This document shows positions 1 through 12,644 of a DNA stretch of 64,000 nucleotides, piece by piece (position 1 is the first letter of the stretch; each line of letters opens with the position of its first letter). The DNA is from Podospora pseudocomata (Eukaryota > Ascomycota > Sordariomycetes > Sordariales > Podosporaceae), in contig NW_026946363.1 of NCBI RefSeq assembly GCF_035222375.1, positions 3,720,001 to 3,784,000 of the forward strand, given 5' to 3'. A program made the translations under genes and the position numbers. The notes below the pieces were generated by a model. The model made no database searches. It saw only the letters and a list, made by a program, of their open reading frames with translations, and was not told the DNA's origin.

Positions 1-500
1 TCTCCAAAGGCATGGGGTCAATGAGTCTAGTATACATGTATTTATTTGAGCAGACATGAAGGATGGACGGGATGCATTGCAAAGGTTATGGGATGGTAAT
101 GAAGGGTCATGGTAGAGACAGGCAAGGCGTTTCGAGACATTGCATTTGTAGGATGATCTTATCTGATTTAGCTTGTACTTTTAGTACTGAAAAAATTGCA
201 TGGAATTCTTGGCTTATTACCTACCATACAAAACAAAAGCATAAATCAAGGTTCCAGTTGGCTATTTATTGGTCGAGATGCTCCCGCCTGTTGCGTCTTA
301 TCAGCTTATCAGAAAACCCACCCTAGCTCAGCCCGGGCCATTCTGCCCAGTCTTGCTCAGAGCTTCCTTGCTTGCTTGGCAAGGCGGCCAGAATTCTGCC
401 CTCCAAAGCTCAAGAACCGCGACCACTTCTACCAGCAACGAAACGCGACAACGCCCCCGGGATCGTCAATTGGTCGCTAAAAACATCACATGGGGTCAAG
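1..500. other. upstream region of nup120, no gene seen
   Basis: No coding segment with a recognisable product was seen. The open frame that runs into nup120 from position 372 has no protein-like content before the ATG at 501, so I treat it as 5' untranslated sequence. Confidence 0.5.
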
Positions 501-3500
501 ATGCCCTCCAGGAAGTTTGAGATACTCTACAAAGAGGCGCGATTGAATCTAGAGCCTGCTTCGCCATCGTCTATTGTGCAGCTCCGCGTCGCACCGCAAA
601 GCGCCTACGGACGGGCGAGCTCAAACCGAACCAGCACCGACGACGAGAAGGGCTACCGGTCAAGGAGCCTTGCGACTGCCTCCTCCATCTACTACCGAAA
701 ACACCACAAGTCTCCCAGAGCATTCCTCTGGCGTGTCCTCGAAAATGGCACCATTCTCAGCATTCGCGTCGCCGATGTTTGCAAGCAGCAACAAGTCGTC
801 GATGCGCCATTGATTCTCAACCTTCGCTTCCCTTCTGCGATACACAGTTCATGCATCGACTTTGCAGACCCAAAGGATACCGATTCGCTGTGCGTCTTCG
901 TTGTCGACCAGTCGAACCAGCTGTACTCGATCACACTGCGACCTGAGCTCTTCCGCAACAAGACAACGAGTGATGGGGGGCTGGGAGATGCTTGCCGGGT
1001 ATACTCGCCGCCAGGGTTTGGGTTTAAGCACCCGCATCGCCTTGCGGTTGTCAACTCTGATCAGTTTATCGTCACTATGCATGACGGCGGCATCTTGAAG
1101 TTTGACAGAAACAAGACACACGATGGTAAGGCTCTATGTCATATGCCTTGCAGGAACTATTGGTGCTAATTTTGTCATGTTTACAGTACATGCGTCGCCT
1201 TGGAAAGAAACCATTTACAATGTTGCCGGCTGGGGACAAAGTCTGCGTGGGCTTGTTCCCTTCCAGCGAAACCCGACGGTCCGATACGAAAAGATCAACA
1301 TGGAGTTGACAGCGGCCGTATCGACAGCAGTGGCGACCATGGGACTCGAAAACACCGCCTTTCTATTCACGATTTGCTTAGATCACAGAATGAGGGTGTG
1401 GGACGTGCGCACAGGTTCAATCTTATACACTGGCGACATCTTGAATGCGAATAGGGATGTGCAGGAAGGGTCGTCATGGAACATCAATCCTTCGCAGAGC
1501 AACCTAATCCGAATAGAGGAAGGCGCTCGTGGCGAGTGTCTGGTTACGACCTTTTCGCCTGTCGGTAACGGCGAGTTCAAGTTCTGGAAAGTCAAGGCCA
1601 ACGATCAGGGGTCGATTCATGTTGCCGACTACTTCCCAGGCCAGCAATTGATTCCTCCGAGCCCATCCTCGATGGATGTCTGGTCAATGGCCGACTTCGC
1701 CGTCATGGGCAAAACAGAAGGGCCGGAACTCTGGGCTTTGTGGAAGAACAACACCAGCTATCGCGTGCACAGGCTGCAAATACACCCACGGAACGGCAAT
1801 CGGTGCTTTGATGACGGGTGGAAGACGGTTTATATTGAAAACTCGGCACCAACAGTCGGAGCTTCGGGGCCATGGAACTCGATCGACTCCACTGAGAAAT
1901 GGCTCGATCTTATCTTCTTCCCTGGGAGATTCTCCAAGGCTACGCTTGAAACTGCCCTGGCCGTTTATGAGAAGGGACTGGGTACCTACAAGGAGACATC
2001 TTCAAGAGCCGGCAAGAGTATTGTAGAGTCCATCTGTTCTGTTCTGGGGTCCACGGCGGCATTGGGAAAGACCTCAGCCGGCGGTGCTGATTACGAGCAG
2101 TTCAGGGGTACAAGCGAAACGCAGTGGATGCGGTTTTGGCGTCTTTTGCTTGAGCTTGACAAGCAAAGGGGCGAAGCTCTTGCACTGATATATGATCCGG
2201 AGGAAGAAATGGTGTGGATTGCATGCGCAGACTTGCTTGCTGCCGTAAGGGAATGCAGTGATATGGACCGTGTTTATCACAATCTTTCGAGTCCAGAGAA
2301 GAAGGATGAGGATGTCGCTGCTCTGGTTGCTGCCGGTCTCACATTTGTGGAAGGTTTCAACGACAGTACATCCCAACTAAGCCACGCTGCCCTTCGAGCC
2401 GAGTTGTTCCAAGAGTCTTCGCTGCCGGACAGTGAAAGGATGCAGCTATTCCTAGATCGGGCAGGGTTTTGGTCATCGGTCGGGGATGACGATATCGCCC
2501 AAGTCACCGACATTCTTGGTCAGAACTACCGGACAGTAACCTCTCGTCTGTATGAGGATCTGTTTGATTTGATCACAGCCACGAGCGACGCCAACTCACA
2601 GGAGCTTAGAGAGCAATTCACTGGGTTTGGGCGGAAGGTCATTGTCCGCTCTGTTCAAGATGCAGTCGAGCTTCACCGGAGAGTTCTCTTCAGTCAGCTG
2701 GTACTTCTCGTTCACATGGAGTTTGATATCGAAAATGAAGAGGAAAGCCCACTTCACTCGCGGTTCGACGTGGGTTCCATCTACCGGCGATTAATCGGGG
2801 CTCTCCGAAGACTGGAGCATCTGAGGTGGATGGTCAAGACAGAGCTGAACATTCCAGCCAGAGTTGCGGTGGTGTCTGGTGTTTCTTCTCCTCAGTTAGC
2901 CAAGCGTGGACAGGAGGAGACACACACTGTGACTGCCCTGGAGGGGCTTACAGGTCACCTCTATGGGTTGCCAGAAGATAGCAATGAGCCACTAATTTCC
3001 GCCATCACGGACCTGGTATTGGACCTCTGCGCCCCTGGCAGCACGACCATCCTCCAGACGTGCCTTCTCCAATGCGGCCTGCTCAAACATGACCGACCAG
3101 ATCTTGCACTCGAGCTCAAGCCGTTCGCCGACCAGGATCCCTTTTCCATTTATATCCAAGGTCGTGTCTTCCTTGCACACAAGGATTACGACACCGCTGC
3201 CTACTACTTCAGAAGAGCAGCCATTGGCCTCAGCATCACCATGAAGCACATGGATCGCCACAGCTCCGGCCTCCTCGACGATACAGAATGGAACCTCCTT
3301 AACAGTGGGCTCCCCAATTACTACAGCCATATCGTCTCTCTCTTCGAACGCCAAAAGGCTTACTCGTACGTCGTGGAGTTTTCCCGCCTGGCTCTTCAAT
3401 TCGTGCAAACCGGTGCGCTGGACACAGCAAGCATTAAGACTGAAATGCTGAGCCGTCTGTTCACCGCCTCCACGGCCATCTCCCACTTTGAGGAAGCCCA

Positions 3501-4251
3501 CTCTGCTCTCCTCCAAATGCAGGACGAAGCCCTGCAGAGATCCTACCTCCGCAAGCTCGTCGAGAAGATGTGCGAGACGGGCCAAAACAAGCAACTCATC
3601 AGCCTCCCCTTTTCCGGTCTGCAGCCCAAGGTGGATGACATCCTCCTCGAGAAGTGCAAAGCCACCCGCGACGTCCTCAGCGGGGTACCCTACCACCAGA
3701 TCCTCTACGCCTGGAGAATCAGCCACAACGATTACCGCGGTGGCGCCGCCATCCTGCTCGACAGGCTCCAAAAGCTCCGCCAGGCAGGCGAGGGCGACAA
3801 GATCAATAGCGTCAACGGCGACGCGCTGGACACGCAGGTCACGAGGCAGTATCTTCTTTTGATCAACGCGTTGAACTGCGTGCCGCCCGAGGAAGCTTAC
3901 ATTCTGGAGGATGTCTCTTCCGAGGAGAAATCAACCCCCCCCGCTCATAGAATTAACAACGGCGGCGGTGGTGGTGATGACCTCGACGCGCAGCTGGAGG
4001 ATCTCTCCAAGAAGCTCGATGTCGAGAACGGGGTGGATGGGGAGGAGGAGGAGGACGCGGCGCTGGTTGCAAAGATGAAGTCGTTCTTGTCGAGGCCGGC
4101 GGAGGGGCAGGCGCCGAGGAAGCTGCTGACACTGGCGGACATTAGGAAGAACTACCAGCTCGAGCTGGACAGGATTGTGGCGATTCAGAATAATCAGTTT
4201 GGCATCATGGGGGAGGGTGACGAAGACGTGGACATGATGGATATTGCTTAG
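501..4251 (+). CDS. nup120: nucleoporin Nup120/Nup160, Y-complex scaffold
   Basis: Structural nucleoporin of the Nup84/Nup107 (Y) complex, which forms the rings of the nuclear pore. Exons are 501-1125 and 1187-4251, giving 1229 aa, close to the usual length of fungal Nup120. The 61-bp intron (gtaagg...ttacag, with tgctaat as branch) splits a Val codon and joins the frames exactly. The N-terminal part up to about residue 480 reads as a beta-propeller, with phrases such as FLFTICLDHRMRVWDVRTG at residues 290-310. The rest is helical solenoid, and the end is acidic with a Gly/Asp/Glu-rich linker. I chose the ATG at 501 because the sequence from MPSRKFEILYKEARL onward is protein-like and the frame upstream is not. 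Assignment to the Nup120/160 family rests on this pattern and was not searched. Confidence 0.9.
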
Positions 4252-4826
4252 AACAGACATCAGCAAAAACGTAGAATTTGTAGATGGAAGGGGGGAGGGG
4301 GAGTAAGCCAAGCAAAGGGAAGATGGATGGGTACCAAGGGATGCGGCTGCGGCTGGGTGTTAGTGTTTTTTGCTGGGTCTTGTAATGAATGCTTTTTCCG
4401 ATTTTGTAGTAGGGGTTTTGTTTCTTTTATTTTAAAGCTTTTTGAGGAGAATCAAAAATTGGGAGATGCCTTTTTTGTTGCCATTGTCAAAAAGCTATCC
4501 CCATTTTGCGCTTCTGCTTGTGTACACTCGGTGACCATAAGCGAACAACTACTCGGGAGGAAATCCTTGGCTGACATTGAAGACGAGACAACCCCTTTAT
4601 TTTAAACCCAAAAAAACGCCCTGCCCAATGCTGGAGAAAATTATCAAACATAAGCTTTGTACAGCCAAATTCGCTAACAGAAACAAGAATCTCCTCGCTG
4701 TCACCAAAAAAAAGCCCTCTCTCAATCCGAACTGGTCCCTTCCTTCCTTTTCCTGAACCCACAAAGCTGTCAGCAAAGGATGCCTCTCATCACCGCCATG
4801 GCCACCGCCGCCAAGTCCTGACCAAC
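4252..4826. other. convergent 3' region between nup120 and vps26
   Basis: Gene-free interval between two convergent genes. It contains AT-rich runs and short poly-A/T tracts, as expected for two facing 3' untranslated regions. Confidence 0.6.
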
Positions 4827-5967
4827 TTACGCCGGCACAGTGGTAATTCTATCCTCTGTTGGGGCTGGTAGGCCATCTGGCCCGTTGGTGAGTTCCGGGG
4901 CTTGACGATACAGGATGATCTCTGATTGCTTGAAATATCTCCTCGCGTCTACCAAGTTGTTAGAAGACCAGTCACATTGTGAGTCGTAGCGAGAAAGCTG
5001 CTTACCTTCGTCAATAAGGACGAGACTGAGGTAGTATCTCGTGGAGAACTTCTTGTTGACATCTCTGAACGTTGGTGTTAGGTCAAACCCGCCCAGGAAC
5101 AGCCTGATAGGTATCGTTTCTCCTCTTGATGGCGACCCGTCCATGATCTAAAGCTGTTAGCTGTCAAAGTCCTATTTTACAAAGGTGAGTAAGGAGTATG
5201 CAAATAGCCTACCTCAAACCGAACCAGCGTCTCACTCTCGTTATATTGGTTAGGCGCCGCTCCCGTCGTCTCTCGGCGGATGATGCTCAACTCCATGTGT
5301 TTAATCTTTAGGCGCACAAGCAAGAAGTAGATGCGCCCCACAATCACATCCTTGAGGTGGTACTTGCTCTTGCTGTACTCAAACTCGATGTGCAGGCAGT
5401 CCTCGATACCAACGTCCATCTTGATGCTGCTGTTCATCTCGGGGGGGATGCGATAGCTGTAGACCCAAATGTCCTTTTCGCGAATGACGTCGGCCATGCG
5501 ACGGGATACCGTGACACGGACAAAGTAGCGCAGCTTGACGTTGATGCCGTTGTAAGACTCGTACTGCTTCTCGACATTCTTGAAGTTGAAATCGAAGGTC
5601 TGTGGGTGTTGGAGTTCGCCTGGGGCGGCGAGTTCTTGGACGAGAGAGAGGAATTCGTAGTGGTTGCCACGGTCGAAGAACATCTCTATTTGTCGCAATG
5701 GGGTTAGAGTTTTGGATTTGGAGGGAACTGGAGGACATGGGGGCGCATACCGATTGTGCCGATGAACTGGACCTTGATGCCTGTGTGCTCTAGCCGCTTG
5801 CCATCTTTTGGCCGTATTGTGATGGCGCCTTTGACGGATTCGCCGTCGTTGTACAAGGGTGCCTTCTCCCGTCGGTTCTTATCAAGCTTGACATCGACCA
5901 TTGACCTCTCGTCGGCATCTTCTAGCACTATGTCGATATCGACGGGGGTTGCAAAGAAGTACGACAT
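4827..5967 (-). CDS. vps26: retromer subunit Vps26
   Basis: Arrestin-fold subunit of the retromer cargo-selective trimer (Vps26-Vps29-Vps35), which recycles receptors from endosomes to the Golgi. Exons in transcript order are 5967-5751, 5685-5213, 5147-5006 and 4948-4827, giving 317 aa, near the size of human VPS26. All three introns are 57-65 bp and GT-AG. Splicing restores family-typical strings: GTIEMFFDRGNHYEF across intron 1, LVRFEIMDGSPSRGE across intron 2 and LIDEDARRYFKQSEI across intron 3. The start MSYFFATPVDIDIVLED is the expected N-terminus. The gene is divergent from rpl9. Confidence is high, because unspliced frames give only fragments and the spliced protein is contiguous with the family. 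Confidence 0.96.
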
Positions 5968-7393
5968 GATGGGCTTGTATTCGTTCCTCTAAAATTGCTG
6001 CCCTATTGTTTGTGTCTGGTTGTATGATATGATGTGTCGTCGTGGACTTGGATGTATGTGGAGCTGGACTGCTGGGATGGCTGGACACTGATGGCGGCGG
6101 CTCAATTGTTGAGGAAGAAGGAACTGCAGAGCCCGGGTTTTTTTGATACGTTTGTTATGTGTTATTTTCACAGGGAGTTACAAGGCTGAGAGACCGCAAG
6201 TTCGAATAAATTGTAGCTTGAACTGTGTTGCGCCGTCGTTGTTCCTGTGATGTCTGGAGTTGCGAGCTGTCGGTGCGGGCAGGAAGCACTGCGCGCGGTA
6301 CGGGAGAGCTCCAGATAGTGGGTGGGGCTCTAGGCTTCGTCGGCCAATGACCTCCATTGACTGCGAGCTTGGCTTTGCCGTCCTCCTGGCAAGTTGATAT
6401 CGGTACTCTACTTAAACATGTGTCCAAGATCAAAAAAGGACAATTTAAATAACCGGTATTAAGTATATAAGGGTCTCATTTGATGTTCAATGGATAAGTG
6501 CTTCGGTGAACTGTATAAAGCCTTGTGTGATGAAAGTTGGAATTTCATCAGCCCTTCTTACATGGCACCTCGTCGACTACATGTGCATTGGGGATTGCAA
6601 AACCATCAAAATAGTCTAGTGAAGTAGCTTGAGAGACTGAGACTTGCAACTAGACACATTGAGAGTCCCCAAGTCTTTTAAGTACACGAAATTCCTACGG
6701 CATCAAACTCTAGGGTGGGCAAGGAGATGGTTGATGGCCTTCCTGATCAGTGAGAAGTGAGACACCTTCGACATATCCATGTATAACGCAGCTCAAGGCC
6801 CGGGTCCCCATTTAAAATAAAGAGCTGAATCAGTATACAGAGCTGAGAACAAGCACCTGCGAAGTCTTAACATAGGACAACAAGTGGTATCTCTTTTCAG
6901 GCCAATATTCATGGTAGATGTGATGTCAACCAACCAAGGAGTTGCTCAGAATCAACTTCATGTGAAGAATGTGGCCGAAAGTAACCTGTACGGGGCTCGG
7001 TTGAAATGTAGCGCGTTGTATTTCCCTCTTTTGCTTCGAAACCTCTTTTGCTTCGAAACCTCTTTTGCTTCGAAACCTCTTTTGCAATCCACCCAGGCTC
7101 GACGTTGATGTTTTGCTGGTGGTGAGGGGTGAAATTCACCTGCGGCAGGCGACAGAAGAAGACGCACAGGCCAGAATGTATCCCACATTGCTCCAGCCTC
7201 CCCACTTTGGACCAATCGCAGGAGCGCTTAGACCTCTGCCCTAACAGAAGCTGGAGGCTCAACCGGCGCACAACTTGAATTATTCCGGGTCCCAAAATCG
7301 TGTGTGGTTTTTTTCGGGCTTGCAACTGACCTCCGTCCACCTTGACGACGAGAAATCAACTTGCCTCCTCACTAACCCAACAGCACCGCAGCC
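5968..7393. promoter_or_regulatory. divergent upstream region of vps26 and rpl9
   Basis: A 1.4-kb gene-free interval shared by two divergent genes. On the rpl9 side I see CCAATCGC at 7212-7219 and GCCCTAAC at 7236-7243, both within 185 bp of the rpl9 ATG. A short perfect tandem repeat lies at 7025-7085. No coding sequence was recognised. Confidence 0.55.
7025..7085. repeat. 17-bp perfect tandem repeat, 3.6 copies
   Basis: The unit CCTCTTTTGCTTCGAAA occurs three times without a mismatch (7025-7041, 7042-7058, 7059-7075), followed by a 10-base partial copy to 7085. Each full unit carries the palindrome TTCGAA. It lies about 310 bp upstream of the rpl9 start codon. Confidence 0.95.
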
Positions 7394-8514
7394 ATGCGTT
7401 ACATCCACAGTGAGGAGACCATCGAGGTCCCGGAGAACGGTACGTGTGCAGTGCTGTCGAAATGAATCCATTCCGTCCCGCCCGATCAAAAGAAGGAGGA
7501 ACTTTGGGCGCCATCATATCGAATTACCAGCGACGACGACGATGACGAGACCCGACCGGTTTTTGTAGCCAGCGATTATTGGGACGACTCGATCGATATC
7601 GGGCGGGATTGCTTGGGATTTTGTCAATGGAAGCAAGGGCAATTGCTGACGGATTTTGCGATACAGTCAAGATCTCCATCAAGTCGAGACTTGTAACGGT
7701 TGAGGGGCCCCGTGGTAAGCAGAAACTCACAATCTTCACCTTGGAGCCGGGAACAGCTTCGGACAATGCGGCTGTCCCGTTCTGGCGAGAAACAGTAACC
7801 TAACAACGCGCTCCTCCAACAGGCAAGCTCACCAAGGACCTGAGCCACATCGCCGTCAACTTCTCCGTCATCAAGAAGGGCGTTATTGGCCTCGAGATCC
7901 ACCATGGCAACCGCAAGAACGTTGCCGCTCTCCGCACCGTCCGCACCCTTATCAACAACTTGATCATCGGTGTCACCAAGGGCTTCAAGTACAAGATGCG
8001 TTACGTCTATGCCCATTTCCCCATCAACGTCAACCTTGACGTCAACAAGGAGACTGGCAACCACGTCGTCGAGATCCGGTATGTTACGAACGAATGTGCA
8101 GCCCCAGGATGGCAGAGTGTGGGAGATGTGACGAACACTTGGAACTTGGGAACATGGGAGAAGAATTTGGGCTGACGAATGGGTGTGTTACAGCAACTTC
8201 GTCGGTGAGAAGCTCGTCCGCACTGTCGTGATGCAGCCCGGTGTTGAGGTTGAGGCCTCCAAGGCTCAGAAGGATGAGCTCATCCTCCAGGGTAACTCAC
8301 TCGAGGCTGTTTCCCAGAGCGCCGCCGATATCCAGCAGATCTGCAGAGTGCGGAACAAGGATATCCGTAAGGTGTGTGAAGGCCCCAGCTACGGTGGACC
8401 AACAGCCACTTTGCTACAGTGCTACGAGGAAGATAAGGTTTATGGTGCTAACACTGCTTCTAGTTCTTGGACGGTATCTACGTCTCCGAGAAGGGCAACG
8501 TTGAGGAGGAGTAA
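7394..8514 (+). CDS. rpl9: 60S ribosomal protein L9 (uL6)
   Basis: Large-subunit ribosomal protein of the uL6 family. There are five exons: 7394-7439, 7667-7714, 7823-8078, 8194-8371 and 8464-8514. Together they encode 192 aa, matching the family's 190-192 aa. The spliced protein starts [16 protein letters not shown] and continues [17 protein letters not shown], then [13 protein letters not shown]. It ends in [16 protein letters not shown]. All junctions are GT-AG and keep the frame, and introns are 92-227 bp. The intron-rich 5' end is usual for fungal ribosomal protein genes. Short introns and short exons mean no single long frame shows the whole protein. CCAAT and a CCCTAAC element sit just upstream. 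Confidence 0.97.
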
Positions 8515-9803
8515 AGAAAATGACCACGGGTTTCTTTGTGCTTTATGGGGTTACACCGGAGTGGCAAGGGGTCATGGGCATTTGCATATTTCTTGTAGCG
8601 TAAAAAAACGCTGCTGGCAAAATGGGCAACCTCCTTCTCAACCAAACGGGTTTTGCGGTGTGCATACCAATATCACGTCTTCGAGGTCACGCCTGTTTTT
8701 TCTTGAGCTAATGATGACGATTTGCTCTCGCCTGTATTTGGGCGATGATGATACCCAGAGTAGACTGGTGATTCAGTTATCACGGGCGGAGCCAAGGTGT
8801 TTCTCGTGGGAAAAGCATGTGTCAATTACTCCCGGACGGAAAATGAATTTGGAAGTAACAAGCAAGTCAAACTACTGCGTGTTTTAACCTCTGATATTTG
8901 ATATATGAGCATGGTGACTTTATGGGACCCCCTTTTGTCCTTGATCTCGCGTCTAGACAATTCCAGCTTGGAGCAATAGCAGGTCCAGAGAGCACTACAT
9001 GGACTCTGGGGGCATCGGCAAGATTACATGGATTGATTGATTCCATGAGAGGCGCCAGCTACCATCCAGGTCTTTGGTTTGGCAGTGTTGCTTTCGTCAA
9101 CGTTAGATCACCACGCTCCATCGTTGCCAAAAGCCTAGCTTATCCCCGCGCTTGGTAGCGTTATGATGTATATATAGTTCAGACTCTTCAGGTGGAGAGA
9201 CGATGCGGCCAGGGACGAGGTTATTCGGATGGTTTGCTATATTAAAAAAAATACCATTCAAAGAGAAAGTACCAACGTAAGACCAGTTACATTTATCTCT
9301 CGTTTACATTCACTCAACACATTCAGCAGGCTCGTTATACAGATATCAGAATTCACATCATCTCATTTTCATTTCTTCAGTTCCTCTACATAATTCCATA
9401 CCACATCTCCATTCCCTGAGTAAAGCCCCCCCTCCCTTTCCCTCTCGCATGGCTTGCTTGCTTCTCGACAACGCCCAAAACGCCAGTGCTGAATATAAGC
9501 CACCCATCATCCCATACCATACCAAAAAAAAGGGTCAGGTTTCAAAAATCACACACAAATAAAGCCAAAACTCTATATCCCCAGCGTAGAACAAACAAAA
9601 ATTGCAAGAGTAAAACACATGTGCAGAAGGGCAAAAGGGGCGATGTGTGTGTGTGTGCAAGGGGCTTAATATGTACAAGTCGACTTCGTGTTGCTCGTCG
9701 GAAAGAAAAAAAGATCCATTAGGGTTGTGTTTATTTTTCTCCGTTGAATCTCTGAAAAGATGGCAAGGGTAAAAATCGGAGGTCATGAAAATAAGCTCAA
9801 TCA
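8515..9803. other. convergent intergenic region, no gene seen
   Basis: Interval between the convergent rpl9 and a minus-strand membrane-protein gene. Open frames here are short, compositionally random and unspliced-looking. There is A-rich sequence around 9240-9290 and 9520-9620. I see no coding content. Confidence 0.55.
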
Positions 9804-11028
9804 TCACCGCGGGGGAGACCTCCTTGGTGATCTGGCCGACCTCGCCGACGGGGCGCGGGATACACGTGTCGTGGTCGTCCTCGTTACCCTGCTCCCTTGC
9901 CTGCTATGGCGGTGGGATCGGCGGGTTCGTCTGTCGCTGCTGAGGGAGCCTGGTTGGGGTTGTTAGTGATTCATTTGCAAATGGTGTGGAAGGGGGTCAG
10001 GGAGAAAACGTACTAGGACTATCGTTTGTGTAAACATCAGAGTAGTAGCTGCTGCTGATATCACTCCTGCTCCTGACCGGGGCTCTCTTCTTCTTATCCT
10101 TCTTCAATCCGAGCAGCAACGCAAGAGTGCCAAGCGCGGCTCCCATCCCCAACAGGCCGGCGCCGCTCTTCTTATCCTTTCGCGATGATACTGTGCTAGG
10201 TCGGCCGCCATACCACGAACCGTGGTTGGTGCGCCCGGCGTGCGAGGATCCGCGGCGGGTGTAGCGCTCTTCCTCGATGATGGTCTCCTTTGTTCTCTTG
10301 TCCTTCTTGCCGAACCCAAGAATGGCCATGACACCGTGCCAAAGACCCCTGACGACGCAGCAAGCGCAGATGGCGAGGAGAAGGGCGACACCGGCGATGG
10401 AGCCAATGACGATACCGGCGATGGCACCGGGGCTCAAGCCACCGGCTGTGCCGCCCTCCACTGGTTCCGCGTCATCCCCCGTCTGAATAGCTCCACCAGC
10501 CGAGTTCGTCGTTGTCGCGGTGCCGCTAGTAACGCGAAATGGCGCGCTGAACTGGGTGGTGACGGTTTGCACGGCAGTGTTGGTGTTTGTCACGATAACC
10601 ACGCCTCCGGGGCCAGCACCGGGGTTGGCCATACACTGCCCGGCGTGTTGGCAGTATTGCCAAGAGTCGCAGCAGATCGATCCGCAGGCAATCCACCCGC
10701 TGCCGGCCTCGGGAATGCAGTCGGCGCCGCTGACACCGGTCGCAGCTGGAATGACGGATTGCCATGTTTTGGTATAAGTCTTGGTCTCAGTCCAGGTTGT
10801 CGTGTACCAGGCCACTCCACCGCCTGCTCCCGCAGCCGGTGTGCAGGCTGCTATCCCGTTGTTGGTGACGCATGCTGAGTTGTTGTCGCAGCAGTACTGG
10901 TTTTGGTAACCGCATGGTACTGGGCAGCCGTCGCGCTGAACGAGATAGCCATAACCAGCGGCGTATAAACCGTTGTTGAAGGGGATCGCAGCGGCCGAGC
11001 CGGCTAGGAAAAGCCAGAGCCGCAACAT
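9804..11028 (-). CDS. secreted/type I membrane protein with two cysteine clusters
   Basis: Function not recognised. Exons 11028-10014 and 9949-9804 encode 386 aa. Residues 1-15 look like a signal peptide. Two cysteine clusters follow (C35, C39, C46, C47, C53, C62 and C104, C115, C119, C120, C126, C132), each with a CC-x5-C core. Next come Thr/Ser-rich linkers, a transmembrane segment at about 201-226 (rich in Gly, Ala and Ile, then CACC) and a basic cytoplasmic tail with KKDK stretches. A second hydrophobic stretch lies at about 290-308. The 64-bp intron (gtacgt, branch cactaac, ccag) replaces an early stop with an Arg/Ser-rich tail (SSDRRTRRSHRHSRQG). The layout resembles fungal cell-wall sensor-like proteins, but I cannot name a family. 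Confidence 0.78.
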
Positions 11029-12644
11029 TTTGGGGAGCGAGCTGAGAGACTGTCTCGGGAAGTTGGTCGCTTGATGTGTGTTCTGGTGATGATGACCGCA
11101 AAAGTGATTGAAAGCCCGCCGGAGCGGTGAGATGGCGCCGATAGCTTGTGAAGCCGGGAAAAATTCTCAATGTTGACGCGATCCTGCTCGGCGCAATCCA
11201 ATGAATGACAATTTGCCAAATCGTAAAGTCGTGGATGTCGTGTAAAACAGCTTTTCGCCCGTGATTCTCCTGTCCGTTTGGGGGTCTGAGTTCGGCGACG
11301 AGATGCGTGTAAGTCGACTCTTGGTGACAGACCCGCTCAAGATAGCTTGCGATAACACCTTGAATGGAGCTTCAAAGCAGCTCTCTTGTCAATAGTGTGG
11401 TGAGACAGTGCAAGATGCAAAAGAAGGAAAAATTACAGGAGAAAAGAATGCCTAGGACTTGGGGAAACGGACTGGGAGGAAAACCGGGCGGGGAATGCAG
11501 TTTGGCGGGATTTATTGCAAAAGTCGCGAATTGGAAATGGCTGGGTGAGGTGACGGTGGTCGGGCTCAGTGTGGGTTGTGTTCCCAACCTCCCCGCGAAC
11601 CGAAGCTGTCACGACCAATCCACCCACTGTCACCCAGCCTCTCGGTTTTCACGCCCACCTCTCGTCATCTTTCTCTCCCCTTGCACCCTTGGTTGGACCT
11701 GACCCATCGTTTTGTAACGGATCCTTCTTCCCCTTCCCCTCCTTTCTGCATCGTGTTCAGGGTCCTGCTTCTTTTGCGCAAGCGTTTTCTCGGCCGATCT
11801 AGATCTTTGACCTACAACAGCGCCTCGGTCCTGTAGGTCCGGCTCGGGTGTTGCATGGACGGGGGAATATGCGCGAGTGAGCTGGCAGCCCGCAGGAGGT
11901 GCCTGTACCTGTCCAGCGGTCAAACAGCCCCAATCCATGCCCGACAGACAGGAGCTGGTTTGGCCTGTTGCCCTGCTTTTTTAGAGCCCCCCCTTCCGTG
12001 CCCCTTTTTGATGGTGACGTCCACTGTTTACCACTCAGGCCCCGCCATCTTGGCTCACTGGACGATTATCACTTATCGCATGATCCTTGCAACATCCCGT
12101 TGCGCGCGCATGTGCAAGACCCCGTCCCCATCAGCCAGAGGCCTTGGCCATGGCAGTGAAGAGGAGACACCAACATATTCGATTTACTAGACACGTGATG
12201 TATGGGTGAGTGACGCCGTATTATATATATATATATATATCTGCGGTATATCAACGACTTGGAAATCCCACTTATAAGAGAACTGTTCTATACCTGTCAG
12301 TTTGGCCAAGCTGAGAACAGGATTTGGATATCCTGGATTCGTACGGAGTAGGTAGACAATTTTTCATTAAGGTTGGCGCCAGTTTGCTTCTCGTATAGAT
12401 AGTAGCAATTGAAAGGCCTGCTGCCTTGACAGGATCGAGTGTTTGGCGTTGGTTCGGTTGACGGCGCGGACAGCTGCAAGAGAGACGTCCACGCCTCACC
12501 CAGCGATGCCAAGCCCACTGGCGCAGTTACGTAACTTGGGTTGGCCCGCTCCCAGCTGCTGAGAGCTTCATGCCAACCTCGAAGTCCCAGCTCCCACATT
12601 GACATTCCCGACTTCACCATTTGATACCCACGGTTGCCTGCACC
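11029..12644. other. divergent intergenic region with TA microsatellite
   Basis: A 1.6-kb interval between the divergent membrane-protein gene and vma13. No protein-like frame was found. It contains pyrimidine-rich stretches (about 11650-11750) and a TA dinucleotide run at 12221-12240. Confidence 0.5.
12221..12240. repeat. TA dinucleotide microsatellite
   Basis: An uninterrupted TA run of about 20 bases, roughly 400 bp upstream of vma13. Confidence 0.9.

Noticed and set aside
2992-3771. 259-codon minus-strand frame inside nup120
   Set aside because: It is antisense to a clearly coding nup120 exon and has no independent support.
7025-7085. heat-shock element array
   Set aside because: The palindrome is TTCGAA without the two-base spacer of a TTCnnGAA heat-shock element.
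10222-10878. 218-codon plus-strand frame
   Set aside because: It is a shadow on the opposite strand of the cysteine-rich membrane-protein gene.
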